Under the pieces are notes generated by a model. The model did no database searches. It saw nothing but the letters and a program-made list of their open reading frames with translations, and had not been told where the DNA came from. The translations under genes and the position numbers were made by a program. A DNA stretch of 27,114 bases from CBIFVZ01 sp966185765 (lineage in GTDB: Bacteria > Pseudomonadota > Gammaproteobacteria > Enterobacterales > Enterobacteriaceae), in NCBI GenBank assembly GCA_966185765.1, contig CBIFVZ010000053.1:1-27114 (forward strand), given 5' to 3'. This document shows, piece after piece, positions 1 to 6,685 of the stretch. Positions within the stretch are counted from its first letter, which is position 1; every line of letters starts with the position of its first letter.

Positions 1-67
1 GCGCGTTGAGTTTGAAATCACTAACGGTGCCAAAGGCCCTTCTGCTGCTAACGTGATCGCTATCTAA
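1..67 (+). CDS. cspE: CspE cold-shock-family protein, 3' end only
   Basis: Only the last 21 codons and the TAA stop are inside the window, read in the frame beginning at base 2. The residues (RVEFEITNGAKGPSAANVIAI) match the C-terminus of the enterobacterial CspE OB-fold protein, which ends in the same way with a final Leu in E. coli. CspE is a 69-residue nucleic-acid chaperone that melts RNA secondary structure and can act as a transcription antiterminator. The 5' part, including the RNP1 and RNP2 motifs, lies upstream of the window. The close CspC paralogue has a very similar tail, so the CspE call also rests on the crcB and ybeM neighbours. Confidence 0.9.
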   Translation, partial: RVEFEITNGAKGPSAANVIAI

Positions 68-82
68 TCTGCAGCAAGTGTT

Positions 83-113
83 AAAAAACCCACCCAACAG
101 GGCGGGTTTTTTT
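83..113. terminator. Bidirectional intrinsic terminator after cspE
   Basis: A run of six A precedes CCCACCC, loop AACA, then GGGCGGG and seven T. The stem has one A-C mismatch in the middle on the plus strand. It ends cspE on the plus strand. The A-run gives a U-tract on the minus strand, so it can also stop transcripts arriving from crcB and the small ORF. Confidence 0.85.
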
Positions 114-140
114 ATGCCCACAATCCGGCGACAGCGCCCC

Positions 141-242
141 TCATTCCCAGCTGAACAACCATCCGTGTAGAAAACCCGCAACAATCAGCACGCATAACAG
201 CACTGCGATCCAGCTTTGCACATTTTGCATCATACTTTTCAT
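141..242 (-). CDS. Candidate 33-residue single-pass membrane peptide, unrecognised
   Basis: This short ORF lies between crcB and the cspE terminator on the crcB strand. It reads MKSMMQNVQS, then WIAVLLCVLIVAGFLHGWLF, then SWE and TGA. Residues 11-30 form one strongly hydrophobic stretch, long enough to cross a membrane, after a short polar N-terminus with one Lys. An AGGAG ribosome-binding site ends 7 bases before the ATG at 242; a second ATG two codons upstream (248) sits only one base from it and is a poor start. The ORF begins 55 bases after the crcB stop, so it could be read from the crcB transcript or from its own promoter. I do not recognise the family. Expression is not shown by sequence; the good ribosome-binding site and clean hydrophobic segment are the evidence. 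Confidence 0.5.
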   Translation of the reverse strand: MKSMMQNVQSWIAVLLCVLIVAGFLHGWLFSWE

Positions 243-297
243 TGTCATTCTCCTTTTTGCTGTACCCGGAGTCTGGCAATAAAACCTTAAGCTGGAA

Positions 298-684
298 TTA
301 AGATGCCTGGCTTGATGGTGAAACCAGCCAGAAGGCCAGCGCCGTCATGGCAAATGAACCGCACAGGTTGACCAGCACGTTCAGGGCTGCCCATTCAAAG
401 CGCCCCTGCTGGAGCAGAAAGACGGTTTCTGCAGAGAATGTCGAAAACGTGGTCAACCCACCGCAAAAGCCGGTTGTGATAAGCAGCTTCCACATAGGGT
501 CGATATGCGTCATGCGCCCAAACCAGGCGAGGCCCAGTCCAATGATAAACGCACCCGCCAGGTTTGCTGTGAGCGTGCCGATGGGAAGCGAGCTGTGTAC
601 TGGATCAAGACGCAGACTCAGTAGCCAGCGTGCCGTGCTGCCGATACCACCACCAATAAATACTGCTAAAAACATCTGAAACAC
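298..684 (-). CDS. crcB: Fluoride ion channel CrcB/Fluc
   Basis: A 128-residue integral membrane protein, against 127 in E. coli. Family features visible are the glycine-rich first helix (GGGIGSTARW), the GTLTANLAGAF segment with the conserved Asn, and the GGLTTFSTFSAE motif whose phenylalanines line the fluoride pore in characterised Fluc proteins. Four hydrophobic helices are evident. Family members form dual-topology dimers in the inner membrane that export fluoride passively. The start is a GTG at 684, seven bases after AGGA; it gives the N-terminus MFQMFLAVF, aligning with MLQLLLAVF of E. coli, whereas the internal ATG at 675 would lose three residues. The gene is divergent from ybeM. 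The short upstream region shows no recognisable fluoride riboswitch. Confidence 0.95.
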   Translation of the reverse strand: MFQMFLAVFIGGGIGSTARWLLSLRLDPVHSSLPIGTLTANLAGAFIIGLGLAWFGRMTHIDPMWKLLITTGFCGGLTTFSTFSAETVFLLQQGRFEWAALNVLVNLCGSFAMTALAFWLVSPSSQAS

Positions 685-772
685 GGGGTTGTCCTGTTAG
701 AAGACCTGGAGTAATAAAGAGTGTAGCGCTGCGCATGCGCTGATGACCAGCGTTGGGCGCTCAGGAGGGGAG

Positions 773-1561
773 ATGAGAGTTGCAGTTGGGCAATTTGCCG
801 TCACTGAGGAGTGGCAAGAGAATCTCAGGACATGCCAGTCGTTGATGCGCTCAGCCAGCGCGCAGCATGCAGACCTGCTGGTACTGCCGGAGGCGTTGCT
901 GGCGCGTGCCGACAACGACCCGGATTTGTCGGTAAAATCCGCGCAGCCGTTGGATGGCGCATATGTGCAAGGCCTGCTGAGCACAAGCCGTGGTACGCCA
1001 CTTACAACGGTGCTGACAATACATGTGCCAACCACTGCAGGTCGGGCAACCAATACTCTACTGGCAATACGCGATGGGAAAATACTGGCGCGTTATGAAA
1101 AACTGCACCTGTATGATGCGTTTCGTATTCAGGAGTCCCGGCTGGTGGATGCCGGTGTTGCGCTGCCGCCGTTGATTGAGGTGGCAGGCATGAAAGTGGG
1201 GCTGATGACCTGTTATGACTTGCGCTTCCCGGAGCTGGCGTTGAGTCTCGCGCTGGCTGGTGCTGAGCTTCTGGCACTGCCTGCCGCATGGGTGCGTGGC
1301 GCGCACAAAGAGCGCCACTGGGAGACATTGCTGGCAGCACGAGCGCTGGATACCACCTGCTGGATTGCGGCGGCAGGTGAGTGTGGCAACAGGAACATTG
1401 GCTACAGCCGCGTAGTGGACCCGTTTGGGATAACCGTAGCAGGGGCGGGTGAAACGCCAGCGCTGATAGTCGCTGAGGCTCCTGGTGCTCGCGTGGCTGA
1501 GGTGCGTGCACAGCTACCGGTGCTGAAAAATCGCCGCTTCGCGCAACCGCGCTTGCGCTGA
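773..1561 (+). CDS. ybeM: Nitrilase-family amidase YbeM, probable deaminated glutathione amidase
   Basis: A 262-residue carbon-nitrogen hydrolase. The catalytic triad is complete: Glu40 in LLVLPEALL, Lys110 in RYEKLHLYD and Cys147 in LMTCYDLRFPE. Work on YbeM and its eukaryotic homologue Nit1 assigns hydrolysis of deaminated glutathione to alpha-ketoglutarate and cysteinylglycine, a metabolite-repair reaction caused by transaminase side activity. The start chosen is ATG 773, because AGGAGG (763-768) lies directly upstream and the protein then begins MRVAVGQF, typical of the family; an in-frame ATG at 743 would add ten unlikely residues. The gene stands alone, with crcB divergent and tatE 114 bases downstream. 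It is intact here. I recall the K-12 annotation as a shorter product. Confidence 0.9.
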   Translation: MRVAVGQFAVTEEWQENLRTCQSLMRSASAQHADLLVLPEALLARADNDPDLSVKSAQPLDGAYVQGLLSTSRGTPLTTVLTIHVPTTAGRATNTLLAIRDGKILARYEKLHLYDAFRIQESRLVDAGVALPPLIEVAGMKVGLMTCYDLRFPELALSLALAGAELLALPAAWVRGAHKERHWETLLAARALDTTCWIAAAGECGNRNIGYSRVVDPFGITVAGAGETPALIVAEAPGARVAEVRAQLPVLKNRRFAQPRLR

Positions 1562-1675
1562 GAGTGTTTTAACGCCTCCTGATTCACCTTGTTACAGATT
1601 GCTATTGTGTTGCCGGGCTTAATGACCGTTAATGTACTCCGGTTTTTCGGTCTGTACTGGATAGAGAAGGTAAAT

Positions 1676-1879
1676 ATGGGCGAGATTAGCATTACCAAAC
1701 TGCTGGTAGTTGGCGTACTGATTGTATTGTTGTTTGGTACTAAGAAATTACGTACGCTCGGTGGCGATCTCGGGGCGGCGATCAAGGGCTTTAAAAAGGC
1801 CATGAACGACGACGATAGCGCGACTAAGCCCGCATCAGGCAATGAAGCACCGGCTGAGCGTCTGTCAAACAAAGAGTGA
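1676..1879 (+). CDS. tatE: Twin-arginine translocase subunit TatE
   Basis: A 67-residue protein, the same length as E. coli TatE. It begins MGEISITKLLVV, has one N-terminal membrane helix (about residues 4-21) ending in the FGTKKL hinge, then the amphipathic helix with LGGDLGAAIKGFKKAM and an acidic, polar tail. TatE is a paralogue of TatA and can join or partly replace it in the pore that exports folded proteins with twin-arginine signals. The ATG at 1676 is chosen because AGAAGG lies five bases upstream and the start equals the family start; the frame stays open further upstream but encodes nothing family-like. It is followed by a strong terminator, so it is probably a single-gene unit. Confidence 0.95.
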   Translation: MGEISITKLLVVGVLIVLLFGTKKLRTLGGDLGAAIKGFKKAMNDDDSATKPASGNEAPAERLSNKE

Positions 1880-1894
1880 TTCAGACCACTGAAT

Positions 1895-1927
1895 AAAAAA
1901 ACCGGCCTTCTGTGAGCCGGTTTTTTT
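1895..1927. terminator. Bidirectional intrinsic terminator between tatE and lipA
   Basis: A run of A, then ACCGGC (1901-1906), a 9-base loop, GCCGGT (1916-1921) and seven T. It lies in the 84-base gap between the convergent tatE and lipA genes and has a U-tract in both directions, so it can end both. Confidence 0.85.
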
Positions 1928-1963
1928 ATGCTATTAAGACTATGTGTAACAAAATGTGTTTTC

Positions 1964-2929
1964 TTATTTAACTTCCATACCCTTTGCCTGCAAATCAGCA
2001 TGGTAAGAAGAGCGCACAAACGGTCCACATGCTGCATGGGTGAAGCCCATTGCCAGCGCTTCGGCTTTCATCTCTTCAAACTCATCGGGACTGACGTAGC
2101 GCTGTACGGGGAGGTGGTGGCGACTTGGTTGTAGATATTGTCCCAGTGTCAGCATGGTCACGCCGTGGCGGCGCAGGTCACGCATAACTTCAATAATTTC
2201 GGCATTGGTTTCACCGAGGCCGACCATCAGCCCTGATTTGGTCGGGATATGTGGGTGCGCTTCTTTAAAACGCTCCAGTAGCTTCAGTGACCAGTTATAG
2301 TCAGCGCCCGGGCGTACCTGACGATAAATACGCGGTACGTTTTCCAGGTTGTGGTTAAACACATCAGGTGGTGTAGCGGTGAGAATATCTAACGCCCTGT
2401 CCATACGGCCACGGAAATCCGGCACCAGCGTTTCAATTTTGATTGTTGGATTTTTTTTGCGAATGGCACTGATGCAGTCGGCAAAATGCTGTGCACCGCC
2501 ATCGCGCAAGTCATCGCGGTCAACTGAGGTAATGACCACATAACGCAGTCCCATATCGGCAATGGTCTGTGCGAGCTTTACGGGTTCGTTAGCGTCTGGC
2601 GCAATCGGGCGGCCGTGGGCAACGTCACAGAACGGGCAGCGACGGGTACAGATAGCGCCAAGAATCATGAAAGTGGCGGTGCCGTGGTTGAAGCATTCAG
2701 CAAGGTTAGGGCAGGAGGCCTCTTCACATACAGAGTGCAGGCCGTTTTTGCGCATGGCCGCTTTGATGCCCTGAATTCGGGTGGAATCTGCCGGGAGTTT
2801 GATTTTCATCCATTCCGGTTTTCTTAACAGCTCCTGGCGCTCGGTCACCACGGTTTTTACCGGGATAAGGGCCATTTTATCGGCATCGCGATATTTGACG
2901 CCGCGTTCCATCACGATAGGTTTACTCAT
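1964..2929 (-). CDS. lipA: Lipoyl synthase LipA, radical SAM
   Basis: A 321-residue protein, identical in length to E. coli LipA. Two [4Fe-4S] cluster sites are visible: Cys68, Cys73 and Cys79 (auxiliary cluster, consumed as the sulfur source) and the radical SAM set Cys94, Cys98 and Cys101 in the CTRRCPFC motif. The C-terminal RSSYHAD carries the conserved serine that ligates the auxiliary cluster. LipA inserts two sulfur atoms into octanoyl groups carried on the lipoyl domains of pyruvate and 2-oxoglutarate dehydrogenases and the glycine cleavage H protein. It lies 167 bases after lipB, which supplies the octanoylated substrate. A TATACT hexamer at 3022-3027 on the minus strand could be a -10 element, with a weak -35. 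ybeF, found between lipA and lipB in E. coli, is missing. Confidence 0.97.
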   Translation of the reverse strand: MSKPIVMERGVKYRDADKMALIPVKTVVTERQELLRKPEWMKIKLPADSTRIQGIKAAMRKNGLHSVCEEASCPNLAECFNHGTATFMILGAICTRRCPFCDVAHGRPIAPDANEPVKLAQTIADMGLRYVVITSVDRDDLRDGGAQHFADCISAIRKKNPTIKIETLVPDFRGRMDRALDILTATPPDVFNHNLENVPRIYRQVRPGADYNWSLKLLERFKEAHPHIPTKSGLMVGLGETNAEIIEVMRDLRRHGVTMLTLGQYLQPSRHHLPVQRYVSPDEFEEMKAEALAMGFTHAACGPFVRSSYHADLQAKGMEVK

Positions 2930-3096
2930 AGCGCGCGTGTTCCAGTAACGGGTCTTGAAAAGTAGGGGGTAAATTCAGGTTAAGTGTGTATTTATCAACT
3001 ATTTTTGAATTTATTAACCGCAGTATATCATTTATGAAACGTCTTAAGCAGCCGGGGTCGTCGAAAAACCGGGATTTTTTGTTAAGCACAGTGGTG

Positions 3097-3762
3097 TCAG
3101 TGGCTTATCGCCGTGTCCGGCAGGCCGTGTACATCTTGTGAAGGCGGGCAGCCTAAATGATGCAGCAGGTGTGTGACCAGCAGCGGCGCAACGGTGGCAG
3201 GTGTCGCATCCGGCACAAACTGGCTCACCTGGGTCATCGCCATTCCGGCGTAACCACAAGGATTAATACGCAGAAACGGCGTGAGATCCATATTGATATT
3301 CAGCGCCAGTCCGTGAAACGAGCAGCCTTTGCGAATGCGCAACCCCAGTGAGCAGATTTTGCTCTCCCCCACATACACCCCCGGCGCATCTGCCCGGGCG
3401 TGTGCCTCAATGCCCAGTTCAGCAAGCGTATCAATAACCGTATTCTCCAGCAGTGTCACCAGTTCACGCACGCCAAGCTGCCGTCTTCTGAGGTTAAGCA
3501 GCAGGTACACGACCTGCTGGCCGGGGCCGTGATAGGTGACCTGGCCACCGCGATCGCTCTGAATGACCGGAATATCGCCAGGCGTCAGTACGTGCTCGGC
3601 CTTCCCGGCCTGACCCTGGGTGAATACCGGGTCATGCTCGACAAGCCAGATTTCATCGGCACTGTGTTCATTACGGGTGTCGGTAAAGTCGTGCATTGCC
3701 TGGGATACAGGGCGGTAAGGCTGTTGTCCAAGGTGGCGAATGAGGAGGGTATCTTGAGACAA
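3097..3762 (-). CDS. lipB: Octanoyltransferase LipB
   Basis: A 221-residue octanoyl-ACP:protein N-octanoyltransferase, against 213 in E. coli. The signature RGGQVTYHGPGQ (residues 71-82), catalytic Lys135 (GESKICSLG) and Cys169 (NPCGYAGM) are all present, at the positions known from E. coli. LipB moves octanoate from acyl carrier protein onto lipoyl domains; LipA then adds sulfur. The start chosen is the TTG at 3762, eight bases after GGAG, because a TTG start has been reported for E. coli LipB and the alignment begins there. An ATG 14 codons upstream encodes unrelated residues. The C-terminal 30 residues diverge from E. coli. It follows ybeD, from which a strong terminator separates it. Confidence 0.95.
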   Translation of the reverse strand: MSQDTLLIRHLGQQPYRPVSQAMHDFTDTRNEHSADEIWLVEHDPVFTQGQAGKAEHVLTPGDIPVIQSDRGGQVTYHGPGQQVVYLLLNLRRRQLGVRELVTLLENTVIDTLAELGIEAHARADAPGVYVGESKICSLGLRIRKGCSFHGLALNINMDLTPFLRINPCGYAGMAMTQVSQFVPDATPATVAPLLVTHLLHHLGCPPSQDVHGLPDTAISH

Positions 3763-3812
3763 AACGGCGTCTCCGGGGAAGAATGGGTCAGGGCAGTATA
3801 TCACAGGGGTAA

Positions 3813-3843
3813 CAAAAAATTTACCCGGCGCAAGGCCGGGTAA
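3813..3843 (-). terminator. Intrinsic terminator after ybeD
   Basis: On the minus strand TTACCCGGC, loop CTTGC, GCCGGGTAA form a perfect 9-bp stem followed by a T-rich tract (A-run at 3814-3819 on the plus strand). It lies directly after the ybeD stop and ahead of lipB, so lipB probably has its own promoter. Confidence 0.85.
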
Positions 3844-3848
3844 CGGGA

Positions 3849-4112
3849 TTACAGCACCATACGTACGATTTCGATATTCCCGAGTTCTTCGTACAGTGCT
3901 TCCACCTGGTCAATATGGGTGGCAGTAATCGTGATAGAAACGGAATGGTAATTTCCCTTGCTGCTTGGCTTGACCTGCGGCGTGTAGTCGCCCGGCGCAT
4001 GGCGCTGCACAACTTCGACCACCAGATCAACCAGCTCTGGTTTCGCCAGGCCCATTACTTTGTAGGTAAACGGGCAGGGGAATTCAAGCAGCTCTTTCAG
4101 ATTGGTTTTCAT
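3849..4112 (-). CDS. ybeD: DUF493/UPF0250 family protein YbeD
   Basis: An 87-residue cytoplasmic protein, the same length as E. coli YbeD and nearly identical in the core (FPCPFTYKVMG, VVEVVQRHAPGDYTP, PSSKGNYHSVS, YEELGNIEIVRMVL). The E. coli structure shows an alpha/beta fold resembling ACT-like regulatory domains. The molecular role is not established; placement beside lipB is conserved in enterobacteria, suggesting but not proving a link to lipoate metabolism. ATG 4112 is the family start. dacA lies upstream with its own terminator, so ybeD may be transcribed alone. Confidence 0.93.
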   Translation of the reverse strand: MKTNLKELLEFPCPFTYKVMGLAKPELVDLVVEVVQRHAPGDYTPQVKPSSKGNYHSVSITITATHIDQVEALYEELGNIEIVRMVL

Positions 4113-4128
4113 GGTCGCTCCAGCGTAA

Positions 4129-4158
4129 CGAAATAATAACTCCCGCCTGAGCGGGAGT
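4129..4158 (-). terminator. Probable terminator after dacA
   Basis: A perfect 8-bp stem (ACTCCCGC at 4139-4146, GCGGGAGT at 4151-4158, 4-base loop) lies between dacA and ybeD. On the minus strand it is followed by TATTATTTC, a T-rich but interrupted tail. It would end the dacA transcript. Confidence 0.65.
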
Positions 4159-4212
4159 CGCGTTGATGCTAAGTATATGGGGGCAGTTACGCGGTTTTCA
4201 AGCGCACCGGCC

Positions 4213-5442
4213 TTAGCCGAACCAGCGGTGGAACATCAGCTTGATATAGTCGATGAATCTGCTAAAGAAATTACCTTCTTCAATAGCCTGCAGCACGACC
4301 AGAGGACGCTGCTCGATGGTTTTCCCATCCAGCTGGAAGTTGATGGTCCCCACAACCTGGTTTTTCTCCAGTGGTGCGTTAAGCTCCTGGGCATTGAGCA
4401 CGTAACTGGCTTTCAGGTCTTTCATGCGCCCGCGTGGGATAGTCAGGAACACATCTTTATCCACGCCGAGTGAAGCACGATCGCTGTCGCCAAACCAGGC
4501 TGGCTCAGAGGCAAACTCTTTACCTGCCTGCAGCGGATTGACGGTTTCAAAGAAGCGAAAACCCCAGGTCAGCAGTTTCTTGCTCTCGGTTTCACGGCCT
4601 TTATAGGTACGTCCGCCCATCACCGCAGAAATCAGGCGCATCTGCCCTTCGGTGGCGGAGGCGACAAGGTTATAACCCGCCTTTGCGGTATGGCCGGTTT
4701 TGATGCCGTCGACATTAAGGGTTTTATCCCACAACAGACCGTTGCGGTTCATCTGGCGAATACCGTTAAAGGTAAATTCTTTTTCTTTGTAGATGCCGTA
4801 TTCATTCGGCACGTCGCGGATCAACGCCTGGCCGATAAGTGCCATATCGCGCGCGGAGCTGTATTGCCCTTCGGCATCCAGACCGTGCACGGTCTGGAAG
4901 TGCGAGTTCTTAAGCCCCAGCACGGCGACGTAGTTGTTCATCAACCCGACAAAGGCGTCCTGGCCACCGGCCACATAGTCGGCCATCGCCACACAGGCAT
5001 CGTTACCCGATTGCAGATTAATGCCGCGAATCAGCTGGGAAACCGGTACTTGCATACCCGGCTTGAGGAACATCAGTGAAGAGCCTTTAAATACCGGGTT
5101 ACCGGTCGCCCACGCGTCCTGGCCCACGGTGACCAGGTCGGTTTCTTTAAACTTGCCTGCTTTCATGGCCTGGCCGATGACGTAGCTGGTCATCATTTTG
5201 GTCAGACTGGCCGGGTCACGGCGCGTGTCGGCATTGGATTCTGCCAGCACTTTACCGGAGTTGTAATCAATCAGGATGTAGGATTCCGCATCAATCTGCG
5301 GAACCTCAGGGATCATCGTTTTAATGTTGAGGTCGTCAGCCTGTGCAACAGAGGCGGCAGTCAAAGATACAGCCGCAGCGAGGACTACGCGCCGGGCAAA
5401 GCGATTACAAGGAGATCTGGTCATGGTCTGAACGAACAACAT
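4213..5442 (-). CDS. dacA: D-alanyl-D-alanine carboxypeptidase PBP5
   Basis: The major low-mass penicillin-binding protein. It trims the terminal D-Ala from pentapeptide stems in the periplasm and helps maintain cell shape. Numbered from ATG 5442 (409 residues), the active-site motifs are SLTK (Ser79, Lys82), SGN (145-147) and KTG (248-250). A signal peptide ends at AQA before DDLNIKTMIP, the mature start in E. coli. The last residues (FIDYIKLMFHRWFG) form the amphipathic helix that anchors PBP5 to the outer face of the inner membrane. The start is uncertain: ATG 5442 and ATG 5424 both give plausible signal peptides, neither has a clear ribosome-binding site, and 5424 gives the E. coli-like 29-residue leader. 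The mature protein is unaffected. Confidence 0.96.
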   Translation of the reverse strand: MLFVQTMTRSPCNRFARRVVLAAAVSLTAASVAQADDLNIKTMIPEVPQIDAESYILIDYNSGKVLAESNADTRRDPASLTKMMTSYVIGQAMKAGKFKETDLVTVGQDAWATGNPVFKGSSLMFLKPGMQVPVSQLIRGINLQSGNDACVAMADYVAGGQDAFVGLMNNYVAVLGLKNSHFQTVHGLDAEGQYSSARDMALIGQALIRDVPNEYGIYKEKEFTFNGIRQMNRNGLLWDKTLNVDGIKTGHTAKAGYNLVASATEGQMRLISAVMGGRTYKGRETESKKLLTWGFRFFETVNPLQAGKEFASEPAWFGDSDRASLGVDKDVFLTIPRGRMKDLKASYVLNAQELNAPLEKNQVVGTINFQLDGKTIEQRPLVVLQAIEEGNFFSRFIDYIKLMFHRWFG

Positions 5443-5468
5443 CCGTGGTGAAATCAAAAAAGTGCTTA

Positions 5469-5498
5469 ACTATAGCAAATGCTATTTTTAGTGGCATC
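5469..5498 (-). promoter_or_regulatory. Possible dacA promoter
   Basis: TATAGT on the minus strand (5469-5474) is a fair sigma-70 -10 element about 25 bases upstream of ATG 5442. The -35 position is weak (ATGCCA or GATGCC, depending on spacer) and falls inside the left arm of the inverted repeat at 5493-5556. A small perfect palindrome (ATAGCA AA TGCTAT, 5472-5485) overlaps it. The call is from motif reading only. Confidence 0.3.
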
Positions 5499-5556
5499 CG
5501 ACTTTGCGCAGTAATTGTGACAGGAATTTACATAAGCTGACACAAGGTCGGATGCC
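5493..5556. repeat. 14-bp inverted repeat in the rlpA-dacA gap
   Basis: GGCATCCGACTTTG (5493-5506) and CAAGGTCGGATGCC (5543-5556) are inverted copies with a single mismatch (a G-U wobble in one RNA orientation), separated by 36 bases. The GTCGGATGCC core resembles one arm of enterobacterial REP/BIME elements, but the usual central GCG/CGC-rich loop is absent. It lies just after the rlpA stop and upstream of dacA, where it could stabilise the rlpA message end or separate the two genes. There is no T-tract, so it is not a classical terminator. Confidence 0.7.
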
Positions 5557-5562
5557 GCGGAA

Positions 5563-6675
5563 TTACTGGGCGGCAGTAATAAACGACTGGAGCTGCGCTT
5601 CAACCATCAGGCGCTGTTGAAGCGCCATTGCTTCACCGCGTCTTTCAAAAGGCCCCAACTGCACGCGATAGATGCTCTCATTCTGCGTCACTTTACCAGG
5701 TACGCTGAATTTCTGACTCAGTTCCTGCTGCCACTGGCTGGCACGCGTGCCATCACCAATTGCCCCCACCTGTACCATGTAGCCGGTGCCGGTTGACGCG
5801 CCTTGTACTGAGCCTGGGGCGGTCACAGGGGCGTTCATGCTGCCTGAGGTAAGTTGTGGCTGCGTGGTTTGTACAGGCGCCTCACCTGCCGCTGGCTGGG
5901 CCTGCGTCACGGGGGCTGCGCCGCTCATGTCTGCCTGAACCGGGACATCACTCGTTTGCGCGGCGGCAACGGGCGCCACGACCATTGGCGTTAGTGAGTC
6001 ATTACTGATGGCGTTCACGTTACCGGCAGGTGTTGAGGTTTGTACCGAAGAGACACTGCCAGGGCCGCTACTCAGATCGGGACGTGCGGGCAGCGCATAG
6101 GTCTGTTGGGCAATGGTGGTGCAGGCGGTGCCGGGGCCGGATAGCGAGCCATCGGGGGAGACGACAATGGGGTCGATGCGCACTTTGGTATTGTTTGAGG
6201 TGTTCAGACGGTCAGCCGCAGCGCGCGAGAGCGAGATGACTCTGTCGTTGCCGTATGGACCCCGGTCGTTGATACGCACCACAATCATGCGGCCGTTAGC
6301 CAGGTTAGTGATGCGTGCATAGCTCGGCACTGGCAGTGTGGGGTGGGCGGCGGTCAGCTGGGTTGGGTCGAACGTCTCACCTGTAGCCGTCAGGTTGCTG
6401 CCTGGCTCGGCATCATAAATAGCGGCGAAACCGGTCTGGCTGAAGCGTGACGGATCGCGCACGATTTTCCAGGTTTTGCCGTCACGTTTGTAATCCTGAT
6501 TGGCTAGCGGGTTTTGCGGTTCATAACGCGGTTCTGCGCCCGTTATCTCAACCACCGGACCGTTACACACAGCCGGTTGTGGCACGCTACTGGTCTGTTG
6601 TTGATTATTGTTATCAGTACTACATGCCGCCAGCAATCCTGCTGCTACGCAGACTCCTATCCACTGCTTACGCAT
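5563..6675 (-). CDS. rlpA: Septal-ring lipoprotein RlpA (DPBB and SPOR domains)
   Basis: A 370-residue outer-membrane lipoprotein. Residues 1-18 form a lipoprotein signal with lipobox LAAC (Cys18). A double-psi beta-barrel domain spans about 80-170, and a SPOR domain that binds denuded glycan strands spans about 298-370; a long Ala/Pro/Gln/Thr-rich linker joins them. Glu100, His111 and Asp137 have the same spacing as the catalytic residues of the Pseudomonas RlpA lytic transglycosylase, although E. coli RlpA, which also has them, shows no detectable activity. RlpA localises to the division site. ATG 6675 lies 10 bases after mrdB, so it is the next gene of the mrdAB unit. Confidence 0.95.
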   Translation of the reverse strand: MRKQWIGVCVAAGLLAACSTDNNNQQQTSSVPQPAVCNGPVVEITGAEPRYEPQNPLANQDYKRDGKTWKIVRDPSRFSQTGFAAIYDAEPGSNLTATGETFDPTQLTAAHPTLPVPSYARITNLANGRMIVVRINDRGPYGNDRVISLSRAAADRLNTSNNTKVRIDPIVVSPDGSLSGPGTACTTIAQQTYALPARPDLSSGPGSVSSVQTSTPAGNVNAISNDSLTPMVVAPVAAAQTSDVPVQADMSGAAPVTQAQPAAGEAPVQTTQPQLTSGSMNAPVTAPGSVQGASTGTGYMVQVGAIGDGTRASQWQQELSQKFSVPGKVTQNESIYRVQLGPFERRGEAMALQQRLMVEAQLQSFITAAQ

Positions 6676-6685
6676 CGTCCACCTC

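Noticed and set aside
743..772. In-frame upstream ATG for ybeM at 743
   Set aside because: The ATG at 773 has AGGAGG directly upstream and gives the family start MRVAVGQF; the ten extra residues match nothing.
685..772. Possible fluoride riboswitch ahead of crcB
   Set aside because: The crcB-ybeM gap is short and I see neither the conserved GGNGAUGGC-type start nor the expected pseudoknot layout. No covariance search could be run.
5493..5556. Calling the rlpA-dacA inverted repeat a true REP element
   Set aside because: Only one half-site word resembles REP; the conserved central stem-loop and spacing are absent.
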